This document shows positions 11,541 through 22,050 of a stretch of DNA of 64,000 nt, piece after piece. Numbering within the stretch: the first letter of the stretch is position 1; every line of letters starts with the position of its first letter. The stretch spans positions 1 to 64,000 of the forward strand of contig NW_005178978.1 of assembly GCF_000350225.1 (NCBI RefSeq). The letters run 5' to 3'. The stretch comes from Chondrus crispus. Its lineage: Eukaryota > Rhodophyta > Florideophyceae > Gigartinales > Gigartinaceae. Below the pieces are notes generated by a model. It did not search any database, had not been told where the DNA came from, and saw only the letters and a list, made by a program, of their open reading frames with translations. The position numbers were made by a program, and so were the translations under genes.

Positions 11541-13396
11541 GTCGCCGACGACCCTCGCCCTGCTGTCGAGGTGGACGACGACATTCCCACCTACGACACG
11601 TGCACGACCGTTCGTGATGTCTCGGATGAGCTCGCGGATCACGTATGCACCGCGAGCTGCGACCACGAGGCCGACCACGTCTTCGTGACCACAAGGAACC
11701 AAACGAAATCCAGAAGAAATTTGCGCGCCCGAGCGCGCGACGAGCCGAGGGGCGACGACGAAGCCCCTGCTCTAGAAGAACCCGACGCTTTCTGGGCAGA
11801 GAACGAGGAGTTCGACGCCGTGGACCTCGATCGCGCCCAAGACTTCGAAGCCGATACGTCCGGTTCCCACGTCGCCCCTCCGCAGGACGACCTGCCGGCC
11901 CCTCTTACGATAGAGGAGATAGCCGAGGAACAACGCGTGGATGACTTCTGCCAAACGGTATTGGCACGACAGTCAGGGTCCCGGGACTCCGCGTTCTTCG
12001 AGGACCACCAGGGGGTGCTCAAACGGAGACACCCCTTCGACCCTGATATCGTACAGGTGGTGGTCCCTCGGACTCTACGCGCCCGGTTGCTGCGGCTCTG
12101 CCATAACCCGGCCATCGCCGGGCATCCGGGGCAGAACCGCATGTACTACGCGCTCTGTCGCGAGTACCACTGGCCACACTTGGCCGCGGACGTCGCGTCG
12201 ACCGTACGAGGTTGTCGAACCTGTGCGATGAACCGCGTCAAGCTTCGGAAACACCTAAACCGATTAAGGCTGTTTCCGGCGACGCGGCCGTTGGAGAGCC
12301 TTGCGATCGATATACTGGGGCCGCTCCCAAAGACCAAGGCAGGGAAACGATTCCTCCTGGTAATCACCGACCGCTTTACGAAGTTAACGCAGGTCGTCGC
12401 ACTGCGGACGGTAACCGCCTACACCGTCGCAGTGGCGTTTCGCGAAGCGTGGGTCTTTAAGTACGGCGTCCCACGCTCGCTACTGTCGGATAACGGACTG
12501 CAGTTCAACGCAAAGTTCTTCCAAAGCACATGCCGAGTGCTTGGCATTACGAACCTTTATACGTCAGCGTACCACCCTCAGACGAACGGCCAGGTGGAAC
12601 GCTATAACCGAACGATTGCGGCGATGCTCCGCAATTACGTGAACGAGCATCAAGACGACTGGGACGTGTACGTGGGACCGTTAACGTACGCATATGACTC
12701 CCACGTACACCGAACCACACAAACGACCCCGTTTGAGCTCGTGCTCAGCCGGCCCCCGCCGGAGTTTTCTCTTCGACGAACCGGCGGGGACGTTCCACCT
12801 GCCGATAGGGGAACGCAGCGTGCGGAGTTCCTCAAGACCCTGGACGCGACGATCCAGAAGGCCTACGGGAGCTTGCGACGCACGTAAGCCCGTTACAAAC
12901 GCGACTTCGATAAGCGCGTTCGAACGGTTAACACACGTCTCGAGCCCGGTAACTTCATCTACCTAAACCCCACCGACGGGGACAAGACGTCTAACAAGCT
13001 CGCCTCGCCTGCCGTGGGGCCGTACCGTGTCCTCGCCAACGATCGTCGAACCATCACAATCGATCGTGATGGCGTCACAGAGCGGGCGTCCGCAGACCGC
13101 TGCGTGTACGCGCCCCCGCCGATGGACGTGCCACGGGTGAGCACGACGACCCCGCGTGACCTTGCCGACAAGGTCAGGGAGGGAACACAGTACGCCGTGG
13201 AGAAGTTACTCAAGCATCGAGAGATGGAAGACGGAACAACGGAGTTCCTCATCAAGTGGGCGGACTACGACCAACCCACTTGAACGGCACGCACCCACAT
13301 CCCCGAAGAATTGGTGTCTCGATATGCGCTGCGTCTTCGAAGACGCACGGGGAGGGACCTCAACTCCGATGTGAACGCGGACGTTCACTCTTAAGG
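11541..13396 (+). pseudogene. Integrase with C-terminal chromodomain, element B
   Basis: An HHCC zinc finger region (HNPAIAGHPGQNRMYY then CRTCAMNRVKL) lies near 12100-12240. The DDE core shows AIDILGPL near 12305, LLSDNGLQF near 12485 and YHPQTNGQVERYNRT near 12570-12615. A TAA at 12885-12887 breaks the frame before the GPY-like region (GPYRVLANDRRT near 13018). A chromodomain (VEKLLKHREMEDGTTEFLIKW) lies near 13195-13262. It is cut by TGA at 13281-13283, where chromodomains normally have Trp after PT. The frame then runs to TAA at 13393-13395. A chromodomain places B among chromoviruses, which steer integration by reading chromatin. Confidence 0.87.
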
Positions 13397-13405
13397 AGGG
13401 GGCCC
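13371..13405 (+). repeat. Copy 1 of a 35-bp hairpin plus polypurine repeat at the end of pol (B)
   Basis: GTGAACGCGGACGTTCAC (an inverted repeat) followed by a purine-rich GGAGGGGGCC stretch. A near-identical copy is at 15519-15553, just before the right LTR. The pair brackets the 2.1-kb spacer. Confidence 0.8.
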
Positions 13406-15518
13406 CTCAACCGCTCCGTCGACCGAAAAAATTAACCCCCCCTTCGCGGTCGGAAAGGGCGGGGGTCTACGCAAGGACACAACGAGGGTGGCCGACCAAC
13501 TTTGGGGAAGCATGGGATGTCCAGTCGACGCACGGACAACGCAAGTCCACGCGACACGAACCGCCATCACCGAGGAGAGGCGGGCCGTGAGACAGGACGT
13601 ACTGTGTCACGAACAGTAGCCCTGGGACGTGAAGTGAAAGGAGGGAGGACACGACCTCCCAACGAACATGACGACATGCGCCGGTGCGCAATACTCGCAA
13701 AGCCGTTGCAGTTCCGTCGTGTGCAAACAAAGTACAGCGCACCGAGCGCGCTGGAAGACCATCAAGCCGACGTGATGGACGTCTTCCGAACGCGCCCGGA
13801 ATAGGCCTCGGGCAGTCCGTACTGTCCGGGAGGGGACGACCCCTGAGGAAAAAGACCAGGCGAGCAGCAACCGCATGCGCTCGTTAAGTGCACGCGCGCA
13901 TAAGCAGTGACGCGTTCAATCAGATCCGGGAGCCGGTGACGTGGTGGGGCGGCATCGACATCGCGGGCATTGCTGTTGAAAAGATTTTCGCGGGAAACAT
14001 TTCTGGCAAATTTTTTGGCGTGATTCAATCAACGGATCTGATTTTCGGGAAAAAATGATTTTCGCGGGAAACATTTCTGCGAATTTTTTGGAGGGTTTGA
14101 TCAAGGACGCGCGCCTCCGCGTCGTAGACGCAGCTCGCAAGGGGGACGGACGGACACGATGGTGTACTGTAGACTCAGCCCTTCGTGGACGTCGAACGCA
14201 GCATAAAAGAGTCTCGCACACGGGCTCTTGAAAGGCAAACTCACGAACAGGAGCACGCCGGGCCCTCGCCAACAGCACGGCGGCGACCTAGTCAATGTCT
14301 CGTGCACATACGACCCGCCGACACGGTGTCGGACGAGCGGCGCCTCGCGCGCGCGCGTCTCGACGAAGGACGGCGCGAGCGAGGGACTCTACAAGTAAGA
14401 CGGATGAAAACGCCTCCCGCTCAGCGGAGGGGGAAAGACCCGCACCGCGGGGAAGCGACTGTGACAGGCAAAGGAGCGAGTAGGTGCTCGCGACCGGCTG
14501 ACCGGCCGGCATGCACGCCGGCGCCGGCGACGGCTCACAAGGAATACGTCCGACCCTGGCGGCGGTGTATCTCCCTTCAGGGACACGCAGAGTTGACGCT
14601 TAGTCGAGCACCGACGCATCTCCGCCCCGCCATCGACGCGCCAAACGGCGGACACCCCGGAACGCCGACGTCACTGCTGGCAGCGCCCGGCCGCACCGCA
14701 CGCATCGGAGGGAAACTGCAAGACGCAAGAGGCCAGCACGGTACGGCGTCGAACTGTTGAGGGCGAGCTCAGACGGCGGTGCATTTCCCGCTACGGTCCG
14801 GGAAGGCGGGTACCCCGCCACAACGAGAGGGTGAAGGGAAGGCAACGATGACAACATGACACGGCACGCTGCATCACCTTAGCAGACACGAGAACGGTGG
14901 AGGAGGCGCCTGTCCGTCGGCTCAACAGACGCCGAAGGGCCCGACGGAAACGACAGCGCTGAGGATATCGTGAAGGGCGGTTCAAGAACAAAAGCCGACC
15001 TCCACGACGCGCGCAAAAACGGGACGTACGGACGTGCAGGGCGCGTCGTAACGACAGAGACGCCGGAAGGAGTGAATCGCGAGGTAAACAAACTCTGGCG
15101 AGGTCGGAGTAAGGGGGGGTTTTGCGATACGTCACGCGGAGAGGGTATCCGTAGGGCGCAGGACTCGCCGCACAAGACAGAAACACCGATCGGTCGTGGT
15201 AAGGAGGGGACTGTGGGCGATTCGAAAGAGGGATGCCGCCTCCCGTGACAGTCTACCGACCCCCAGCGGAAGGCACGACCGACGGCGGCCCTACGTCCGG
15301 CTCGGACGAGCCGGGAGGAGCCACACCCGCTCGCGAAGGAGAGCGAGGAGTGCTCATGACGCTTGCGGGAGGAATATACCCCGTATTAATACGGGGTCGC
15401 GGCGGACGAAGTGAGAGAGCCGCGACAGGGGACACGAGAGAAAGGGAGCGCGGCGCAGGGCAAAAGAGAGAAGGCGGACGTATCGATGAAGGGAAAGGAC
15501 CCCCCCCTATTTGCGAAC
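13406..15518. other. Non-coding 2.1-kb spacer of element B
   Basis: Between the end of pol and the 3' LTR. Several GC-rich open frames exist on both strands (the longest is 14185-14760, plus), but their arginine-rich, low-complexity products match no family I know and look like chance frames. The only clear structure is a pair of direct repeats at 13983 and 14057. Similar long 3' spacers are known in plant gypsy elements. This one seems to have been gained between two copies of the polypurine tract. Confidence 0.6.
13983..14098. repeat. Imperfect tandem repeat, 74-bp period, in the spacer of B
   Basis: GATTTTCGCGGGAAACATTT begins at 13983 and again at 14057. Each copy continues with an A/T-rich TTTTTTGG and a TGATCAA-like end. 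It is AT-rich compared with its surroundings. Function unknown. Confidence 0.75.
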
Positions 15519-15553
15519 GTGAACGCGGACGTTCACGCTTGAGGGGGGGGGCC
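15519..15553 (+). promoter_or_regulatory. Polypurine tract of element B, with upstream hairpin
   Basis: A run of G (GAGGGGGGGGGCC) lies directly before the right LTR, the expected place for the plus-strand primer. It is preceded by the same 18-bp inverted repeat as at 13371. Confidence 0.75.
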
Positions 15554-15554
15554 G

Positions 15555-16193
15555 TGTAGAATAACCGCCGGCTACTGTACTATACATTAGATTTAGAACT
15601 AGATCTAACGCTGTAAGGTACGGACCTTACAGCGTGCGCGCGAGCATACCTTACAGCGCGCGCGCACCAACACGTGTATCCCACGTGTAGCACACGTATG
15701 CTGTCAGCCCCGACGGCTGACAGCGTTACAGTGCGGGCCGGCCCGCACTGTATACAGTAAGCCGACTACAGTACAGTCCGTACTGTACTGTAGACGGTAA
15801 ATTAACTTGTACAATAAATATAGGGAGCGACCACCGGCGGGGAGGGCTCGGACAGGCAACCCTCCACCGACGGTCGACCACCCAGCTTACTCTACTCACA
15901 CCGCCGTTCCGCGAGTAGTTACCACCGAGCGGGTAGTGGACGCACGCGACACCGCGGCGAGCTGCGATCCGCCTCCGCCCGTCAGTACTGGATCGTCAAC
16001 CGGTACTGCTCCGGGGCGTCGAGGCGTCGATCCGCTTGCCTACGCGCGCGTCCCCGCCGACCACGCTCTACCACCCGCTACCGGCTCGCTTCCGGTGGCA
16101 TTGGTTGGTTCAAGACCCTCGGTACGCCGATCCGGGGTCCTCCGCGAACATCGCAAACACCCCCTCCGCCGGGTGTGGGGTGTTTATGCGACA
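15555..16193 (+). repeat. 3' LTR of element B (639 bp)
   Basis: Starts TGTAGAATAACC, ends GCGACA and is followed by the CTTCC duplication. It matches 5427-6059 apart from a 6-bp indel and about seven substitutions. Confidence 0.93.
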
Positions 16194-16941
16194 CTTCCTC
16201 TGAACGATGTTCAGAATCGCTGGCATGGTTCGACGAACCGTCGTCACTATCTTCGGAATGGCCGTTCGACTCGGCCGTTGAGTCCTGGCCCTCCGGCTCG
16301 TCACTACAGTGACTCTCGCTCCGGCGTCGCAGATTCTTCTTCGAAGTCTTCGACTTGGAACTCCGCTGTACAGCGGCCTTGTTTTTCTTCGATCGACGGT
16401 CGCCTTCTCGACCCGTGGGGAGCGGCTCTTGCCCGGCGACCTGTTCAAGGTCCTTGAGACGATGAGCGGCGCGGTCGAACCTGTCGTCGATACTGTTCCT
16501 AAATTTACCTAAGGACTCCAAAGCTTGATTCGCGTCGCGCCTTGCGTCCTTGACTGAACTTTTCAACGAAGCTAGGACCTCTGGCTCCAGACCGTCGGTC
16601 GCCTCACCTCGCTCCTTCTCGACGAGATCCACTCGAGCCGACAGCTCTCCTAAAACGGTGTGGAACTCGGATGCTTGCAACTCCAGTTGGTTCCGGACGA
16701 GGGCTAATTCAGCCTCGAGATTTTTCGTCATCTCTTGGCGAATTTCCTCGCCCATCTTCTCGAACCTGTAGGATAGGTTATCCTTGTCGGTTTCGATCCC
16801 CGTCGGGGATTCTTGACGTTCGGGATCCGTGGCCGTATTGGCCTGGCTTCGGGTGCGAGGACCTCGCGGGATCCTCGACGCCCTTGCCGATCCGCTCCTA
16901 CTCGCCCCGGGACCGACGTCCCCGGGGGCGCTTGTCGACAT
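16194..16941 (-). pseudogene. Gag of element A, N-terminal part
   Basis: Minus-strand frame from ATG at 16939-16941 (MSTSAPGDVGPG). It contains a coiled-coil-like stretch of Glu/Leu heptads near 16600-16780 and a Lys/Arg-rich then Ser/Asp/Glu-rich tail. It is cut at 16194 by element B and resumes at 5426 in the same frame. An upstream in-frame start at 17052 is possible, but the residues between are hydrophobic and look like leader sequence, so I prefer 16941. Confidence 0.82.
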
Positions 16942-17008
16942 CGCTCGTACAAGCGAACCTACACAAAAAAGTACAAACAAAAAATAAAAAAGAGACTCCG
17001 TTACCCAG

Positions 17009-17215
17009 ACCACTTTCGTAGTACAACTCCAGATCAGGACTTTCGTAGGCAAAACTCTTGATCAGGTCTCTTGCACAGTAGACGAGTTGTAGGTCGGGAG
17101 ACCACTTTTGTAGTGCAACTGCAGCACGAGGCTGTCGTGGACACAATTCTAGGTCGGGTTTGCTGTAGACAGAAAAATTCTAGGTCAGGAGACCACTTTT
17201 GTAGTGCAATGTGCC
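17009..17215 (-). repeat. Threefold 91-92 bp repeat of the LTR/primer-site junction, element A leader
   Basis: On the minus strand TTGCACTACAAAAGTGGTCT occurs at about 17191-17210 and 17100-17119, with a diverged copy near 17008-17028. Spacings are 91 and 92 bp. Each copy joins an LTR-end-like ACTACA to a TGGTCTCC primer-site core. The copy nearest the LTR (17191-17199 and downstream) is the likely working primer binding site; it shares its core with element B. Confidence 0.65.
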
Positions 17216-18090
17216 TGGCAGGCCGCGAACACAGTCCGACGGTCAAACAAAAAGACGAAAAGCAACAGCAACAACAACAACAACTGCCGATGGCACGCGC
17301 TACGGAGCGTTCGAGACTCCCTTTCCCCTTGTGTGGGTTTGCGGCCCACGGTAGCTCAACTCCGACGGGGGGGGGGGGTAAGGAAAGATGCCCGGCCCGG
17401 GAGGAAAATGGTGGTGGAGACTTGCGAAGACTTGAGCGCTCGGCGAGTGCGGGTTGGGCTTGTCTACGAGAATGTCACCGCGGTTCGCTGGGTTGTAAGG
17501 CCAATGCTCGACGAGCGTCTTCAGCACCTTGGGTATAACTCAAGGTCTTCGACGGGGGCTTGCTCAGCACTACCCGACAGGATCGTAATTGTGTAGCAGC
17601 GCTACGACCGACGTGTTGCCCGATGGCTAAAAACACTCACCAGCGCGATCGCAATCGCGGTAGGTAGTACCAACTCTGTCTTATACAGTAAGACCTTCGA
17701 CGGAGGCGTCGTCGCAACAGCCTTCCGACGGAACTTGAAACAGTAGCAGCGCTACACGACGTGTTGCCCAATGGCTAAAACACCTACACCGGATCGGTCG
17801 CAACCGACTCCAATGGAACCAACACAATTAGGGGAAAGATAGAAATAGAAGTAGAGGAATGAATAGGGAAATAAAGGAAAAAAAAGGGAACCCCCGAGCG
17901 CAAAGGATGCCGTAGGCTTAGGTAAAAGGGAGCGTCTTGGTAGAGACGGACTTCGACCAAGGCGACATTCAACTCTGCCAACTCGGGTTGCCTTTACTGA
18001 CTTGGTCGTCAGAGGGGTAAGGTATATATCGCCCCGCCGGAGCCAGTACAGTAGCTCGCGGCGCTAGATCCTAGATCTAATCTAGTGTCA
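17200..18090 (-). repeat. Probable 5' LTR of element A (about 890 bp)
   Basis: On the minus strand it would start TGACACTAG at 18090 and end GCACTACA at 17200, directly before the primer site. The partner LTR is outside the window, so both edges are inferred from TG...CA ends and the primer site. It contains a CAA-repeat tract near 17263-17285 and a duplicated stretch, CAGCGCTACGACCGACGTGT near 17597 and a variant near 17748, each followed by TGCCC.ATGGCTAAAA. Confidence 0.55.
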
Positions 18091-18147
18091 GCAAAATTAA
18101 TGCCAACTAATTAACTAAATAAAATTAAATAATTAAAAATTAAAACT

Positions 18148-18858
18148 GTGCAATTATTCACACGTGTGTCCCCCAACCCGGACTACTTTTCATATCCAAA
18201 TATTTTCCTTTCTTTTCACCCCCCTTTCCAGGTGCGTATTGCACTACAAACCGGTGCGGTGAGAAGCGTCGTCGAGACCGCGGTACCGGCCCGCGGCGGA
18301 TCCGCTCGCGTGGCCTCGATCCAGAGCGACTTACCGAAGGGGTTTGTACCAGAGCGACGCGACTTAAGAGAACCCCCCGGTGTCGTGGGAATTTCGGCCC
18401 CCACCTCAAGCCCCCCACACATCAGCGTGGTGACCGGTACCGAAGGCGATCATCGTCCCGCTCTGATGCCGCCTCCTTCCGCTCCGCAACCGTCCGGCCG
18501 GTCTTCGCCGGAGCGCCTCCGTGAGGAGGCCGCGTTCACTGCCCTGCAGTACGCTTGCTCCTTCGAGGGGGCAGCAGTTCCTTCGTCGGTTGAGCAGGCG
18601 CTACTGCAGGCGCGCGAGTGGATGCACCAAGTCAAGCAGTTGAAGACGACAGTCGCGGCGCTCCGAGAGGCCTCCACCGCGGCGGAGCGTGAGCGCGTCG
18701 AGCATCACGAGAAGCTCCGCGGCGTGCAGGACATCCTCGCGGTCGTCAGCCAACGTCTCGCGGCGCCGCCGATGCCTGCCGCTACGGTCGGGGCCTCGCG
18801 CGCCGCGCCCAAAGATGCCGCGGCGGCTCCGCATGCTAAGCGCACGCGTCGTTCTTGA
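18148..18858 (+). CDS. Antisense ORF in the 3' spacer of element C, coiled coil, unknown function
   Basis: The frame is open on the plus strand, opposite to element C. The first ATG is at 18466, giving 130 residues; an upstream in-frame stretch reaches 18148. The product has Pro/Ser-rich N-terminal residues, a heptad-like helix (ALLQAREWMHQVKQLKTTVA then AERERVEHHEKL), and a basic KRTRRS end that could be a nuclear signal. The pyrimidine-rich run ending CCCCCTTTCCAG|GTGCG near 18232 looks like a splice acceptor, so the real transcript may be spliced. Antisense ORFs between integrase and the 3' LTR are known in some plant gypsy elements. It matches no family I recognise and may be chance. Confidence 0.35.
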   Translation: MQLFTRVSPNPDYFSYPNIFLSFHPPFQVRIALQTGAVRSVVETAVPARGGSARVASIQSDLPKGFVPERRDLREPPGVVGISAPTSSPPHISVVTGTEGDHRPALMPPPSAPQPSGRSSPERLREEAAFTALQYACSFEGAAVPSSVEQALLQAREWMHQVKQLKTTVAALREASTAAERERVEHHEKLRGVQDILAVVSQRLAAPPMPAATVGASRAAPKDAAAAPHAKRTRRS

Positions 18859-19031
18859 GCCCCGACCCGTTGGTCGCCCCCTTTCGCGTAGCCCATTAGG
18901 GGCCTCGCTTCCCATAAACCAGACCGATTAACGGTGATCCTATCACTTGTCCGCGGCGCGCGCGCGGCGATGCGCAGCACGTGATGGCGAAGTCGTCTTG
19001 ACGGTGTGGCCGTGCGGGAACTCGGGGCGCG

Positions 19032-20700
19032 CTACGCTTGCGCACGTGCCCGCCCTTGGCGCGTACGCCAATACCGGTCGATAAACGGCTGCGGGAGCCC
19101 CTCGGAGGGCTCGTAGGTATCGTCGGAAGCGGCGTACCCGTACCAGCGAACCTTGTACTCGGGGCCGCCGCCGGTCGTACGGTGTCAGACGCTGCCGTCA
19201 ACGACGTATTCCGCGCGGGGCGTTGCGGCTTGTGCGTCCGATGCGGATGGAATGGCCGAAGTGACAGTATCTCCCGGCCCGCGCGGCATTTTCGTAACGC
19301 GGTTGATGCTCACGCGGTTCTCCACACCGTCCTGCTCGATGAGGACCGTGGTGTCCGTAGCGGAGCGCACGCGAAACGGACCCTCTGTCTTCGGTAGAAG
19401 TTTGACAGAGAGCTCGTCCGTTCCGGTCGTAACTTGCGCACGCGTGCGTCGCTCGACGCTTGTCAACGGGCGGGGCTGTCGATGAACGTAGACAAAATCG
19501 CCCGCCACAACGACCGGACGGAAGCGGACCTTCTTGTCAAAATTGTCCTTGTACTGCTTTTGCGATGCGGTTAATGTCGTCGGAGCACGGTTAAGCGCGT
19601 CGCGAAGCTTGCGCAGCGTAGCGCGCTTGTACTGCACCGGGGTCCGCGGGGCCTCTCGATGGGTCCCCGCGTCCTGCGGTACAGTACCGGGGAGAATTAA
19701 ACCGGATGGTGGCCGCGTTAACACCAGGTCGAACGGAGTCGTCTCCGTCGACCGGTGGACCTGCGTATTGTACGCGAAGGTCCACGGCTGCACGTAGTCG
19801 TCCCAATCGCGCTGGTGCTCCTCCACTTAGTGCCGGAGGCGTTGCACCAGCGTGCGATTGAACCGTTCGGTCTGCCCATTCGACTGGGGGTGGTAGGCCG
19901 TCGTGAGATAATGCCGCACCCCCGGGAGGGCGCATACCGCGTCGAAGAATTTCGCATCAAACTGAGGGCCATTGTCGGTTAGTACGTAGCGCGGGGCTCC
20001 GTAAACATAGACCCAGTTGTCCAAAAACGCGTTTGCGACGACCGAAGCGGTTGTGGTCCGGAGCGGGATACTGCGCGTTAGCTTGGAGAACCGGTCGGTA
20101 ATTACCAACACGTGTTGGTTTCCGTGCGCGGTCTTGGGCAGGGGCCCCAGAAGGTCCATCGCGACAAACTCCAAGGGGCCCACCGCGGGGAACAACTTGA
20201 GATCCTTTTCGTTCTTGACAAGCGTCCTGCGGGTCGCAGCATACGAGGCGCAATTCCGTACGGTCGAAACCGCGTCGCTGGCCATGTGTGGCCAGTAGTA
20301 CTCCCTGCGAAGGGTGTAGTACATACGCGTCGCTCCCGGGTGACCTGCCAACCTCGGATGGTGTGCTAGGTACAGTACCCGGGGGCGCAACCGAGTCGGT
20401 ACCACGCGCTGCAGGGTCCCGTCCAGCGGGGACGTCCTCACGAGAAATCCGTAACGGTCGATGTCGAACTTCGAGTTCGGCGTCCCGACGGGTTCCGCGG
20501 CAAAGCGACAGAAGGCGTCCTCAGCTTGTTCGCGTAGAAATTCCTCAACCGAGATGGACGCAGCGTCGCGTTCCTCGGGAGTTATCGCGAGCGCGTGACA
20601 ACCGTCCTGACGGTCTTGCGGCGGGTCCCAGTGCACATTGTCCAGGAGGGCCTCGCTGCCCTCATCGTACTGGACCGCGAAGTACGGGACCTCATCATCG
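19032..20700 (-). pseudogene. Integrase with chromodomain, element C
   Basis: A zinc-binding region (HHPRLAGHPGATRMYYTL, then CASYAATRR where the second Cys is replaced by Ala) is followed by a DDE core: AMDLLGPL near 20150, LTDNGPQF near 19970 and YHPQSNGQTERFNRT near 19860-19900. TAA at 19827-19829 breaks the frame where element B has Tyr. The GPY-like region PFRVRSATDTTV lies near 19365. A TGA at 19185-19187 precedes a chromodomain still in the same frame (EYKVRWYGYAASDDTYEPSE, near 19090-19150) that ends at TAG 19032-19034. Confidence 0.85.
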
Positions 20701-22050
20701 ACCGGTTCGGTGTCTCCTCCATCGATACGTAAGCGCGATACGCCGTCCGCGAGTTGGTGCTTGACGCCTGGGCGGTACTGTACCTCGTAGTCGTACTCCG
20801 CCAAGCGCAGGCGCCATCGAGCGAGCCGACCGGAACTGTCCGCTAAATTGAGGACCCAGCGTAGGGCCTCGTGATCCGTGCGGAGGTTGAACGCGCTTCC
20901 GTATAGGTACGGCCGTAGGGTGAGGATGCTCCAAACTACGGCCAAGCATTCCTTTTCGGTAGTCGTATAATTGCGCTCCGCATCGGTCAACGCGCGGCTC
21001 CAATATCCGATCGGTCGGGTACCTCCATCGGGTTGCTCCTGTAGAAGGGCGCAACCCACTTGGTGTCCGCACGCGTCGGTGTCCAGCGTATATTTCCGTC
21101 CGTAGCGGGGCAGCGCGAGGATTGGCAGCGACACGAGGCGCCGCTTCAATTCCTCAAACGCCGCGTATTCCGCATCGGTTAAGATCTCGAACTCGTAGGG
21201 CTGATTCTTGCCGGTCTTCTTGTTCAGCGGCGCGGCGATCTTCGCGAATCCTTGCACAAACCGTCGGTAAACGTTGCACATCCCGAGAAAGGATCTCAGT
21301 TCCGTTTGGTTCGTAGTGCCGCGCGCGCGCTCGATCGCGATGACGTTGCGTCGCTCCACCTCCAACCGTCCCGGACGGATGACGTGCCCGAGATAGGTTA
21401 CGGAGGTGTCGAAAAACGCGCACTTCGCCAATTTTAGCGACAAGCCCGCGGTATGTAAAAGCCGTAGTACCTCGCGCACGTGCGCCATATGTTCTGTAAC
21501 CGTTCGCGAGTAGACGATGACGTCATCGAGGTAGACCAGCGCGGTCTCCCATTTCACGCGGGACAGGATGATGTCGACCGCTCGTTGAAATGTCGCGGGC
21601 GCGTTTCTGAGACCGAACGGCATGCGTAGAAAGGGGCAGAGGCCCGAATGCGACGCGAACCTAGTTTTATCGCGGTCCTCCTAGGCGATCTCTACTTGGC
21701 AATACCCGCTATTACAGTCTAGCGTGGTAAAGACAGTGGCATCGCCGAGCGAGTCGATGCATTCGTCCATGCGGGGTATTGGGTAGGAGTCGCGAACCGT
21801 AACGGCGTTGAGCTTGCGGTAGTCCACGCAGAACCGCATGGTCCCGTCCTTTTTAGGGACCACGAGGCTCGCCCACTCGGCCGATGTCGGTTCGATGACT
21901 CCCGCGCGCAGCATGCGGTCGATTTCCTTCTTCTCCTTCTCGCGCGCGATGGGTCCGGCTCGGTAGGGTGCTTGGTAGATCGGCTTCGCACCGGGCTTCA
22001 GCTCGATGCGATGCTTCGTAGCATCGATCTTACCCAAGTGGCCGGACCAC
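20701..22050 (-). pseudogene. Reverse transcriptase and RNase H of element C
   Basis: RT motifs are IYQAPYRAGP, GVIEPTSAEWAS, FCVDYRKLN, LRMPFGLRNAPATF and YLDDVIVY (near 21520). RNase H shows LDTDACGHQVGCAL near 21060 and RTDHEALRWVL near 20870. A TAG at 21681-21683 is the only stop in the domain. Compared with B, two or three residues are missing after EWAS, and GYC replaces the usual GYW. The fold is otherwise complete. Confidence 0.88.

Larger units (their letters stand above)
5427..16193 (+). mobile_element. Complete Ty3/gypsy chromodomain element B, inserted in gag of element A
   Basis: Full-length 10.8-kb LTR element on the plus strand, in the order LTR, primer binding site, gag, protease, RT-RNase H, integrase with chromodomain, a 2.1-kb non-coding spacer, polypurine tract, LTR. 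The LTRs begin TG and end CA. They differ by one 6-bp indel and about seven substitutions, so the insertion is fairly recent. Despite this, the coding part has several stops and frameshifts (near 6502, 7531, 9735, 11357, 12885 and 13281). The element may have moved using proteins supplied in trans, or decayed after insertion. Confidence 0.93.

Noticed and set aside
14185-14760. 191-codon plus-strand ORF in the spacer of element B
   Set aside because: Arg/Ala/Pro-rich low complexity in GC-rich DNA, with similar long frames on the other strand; no domain or motif.
17263-17285. CAA repeat as a functional site
   Set aside because: A short simple repeat; nothing links it to a function.
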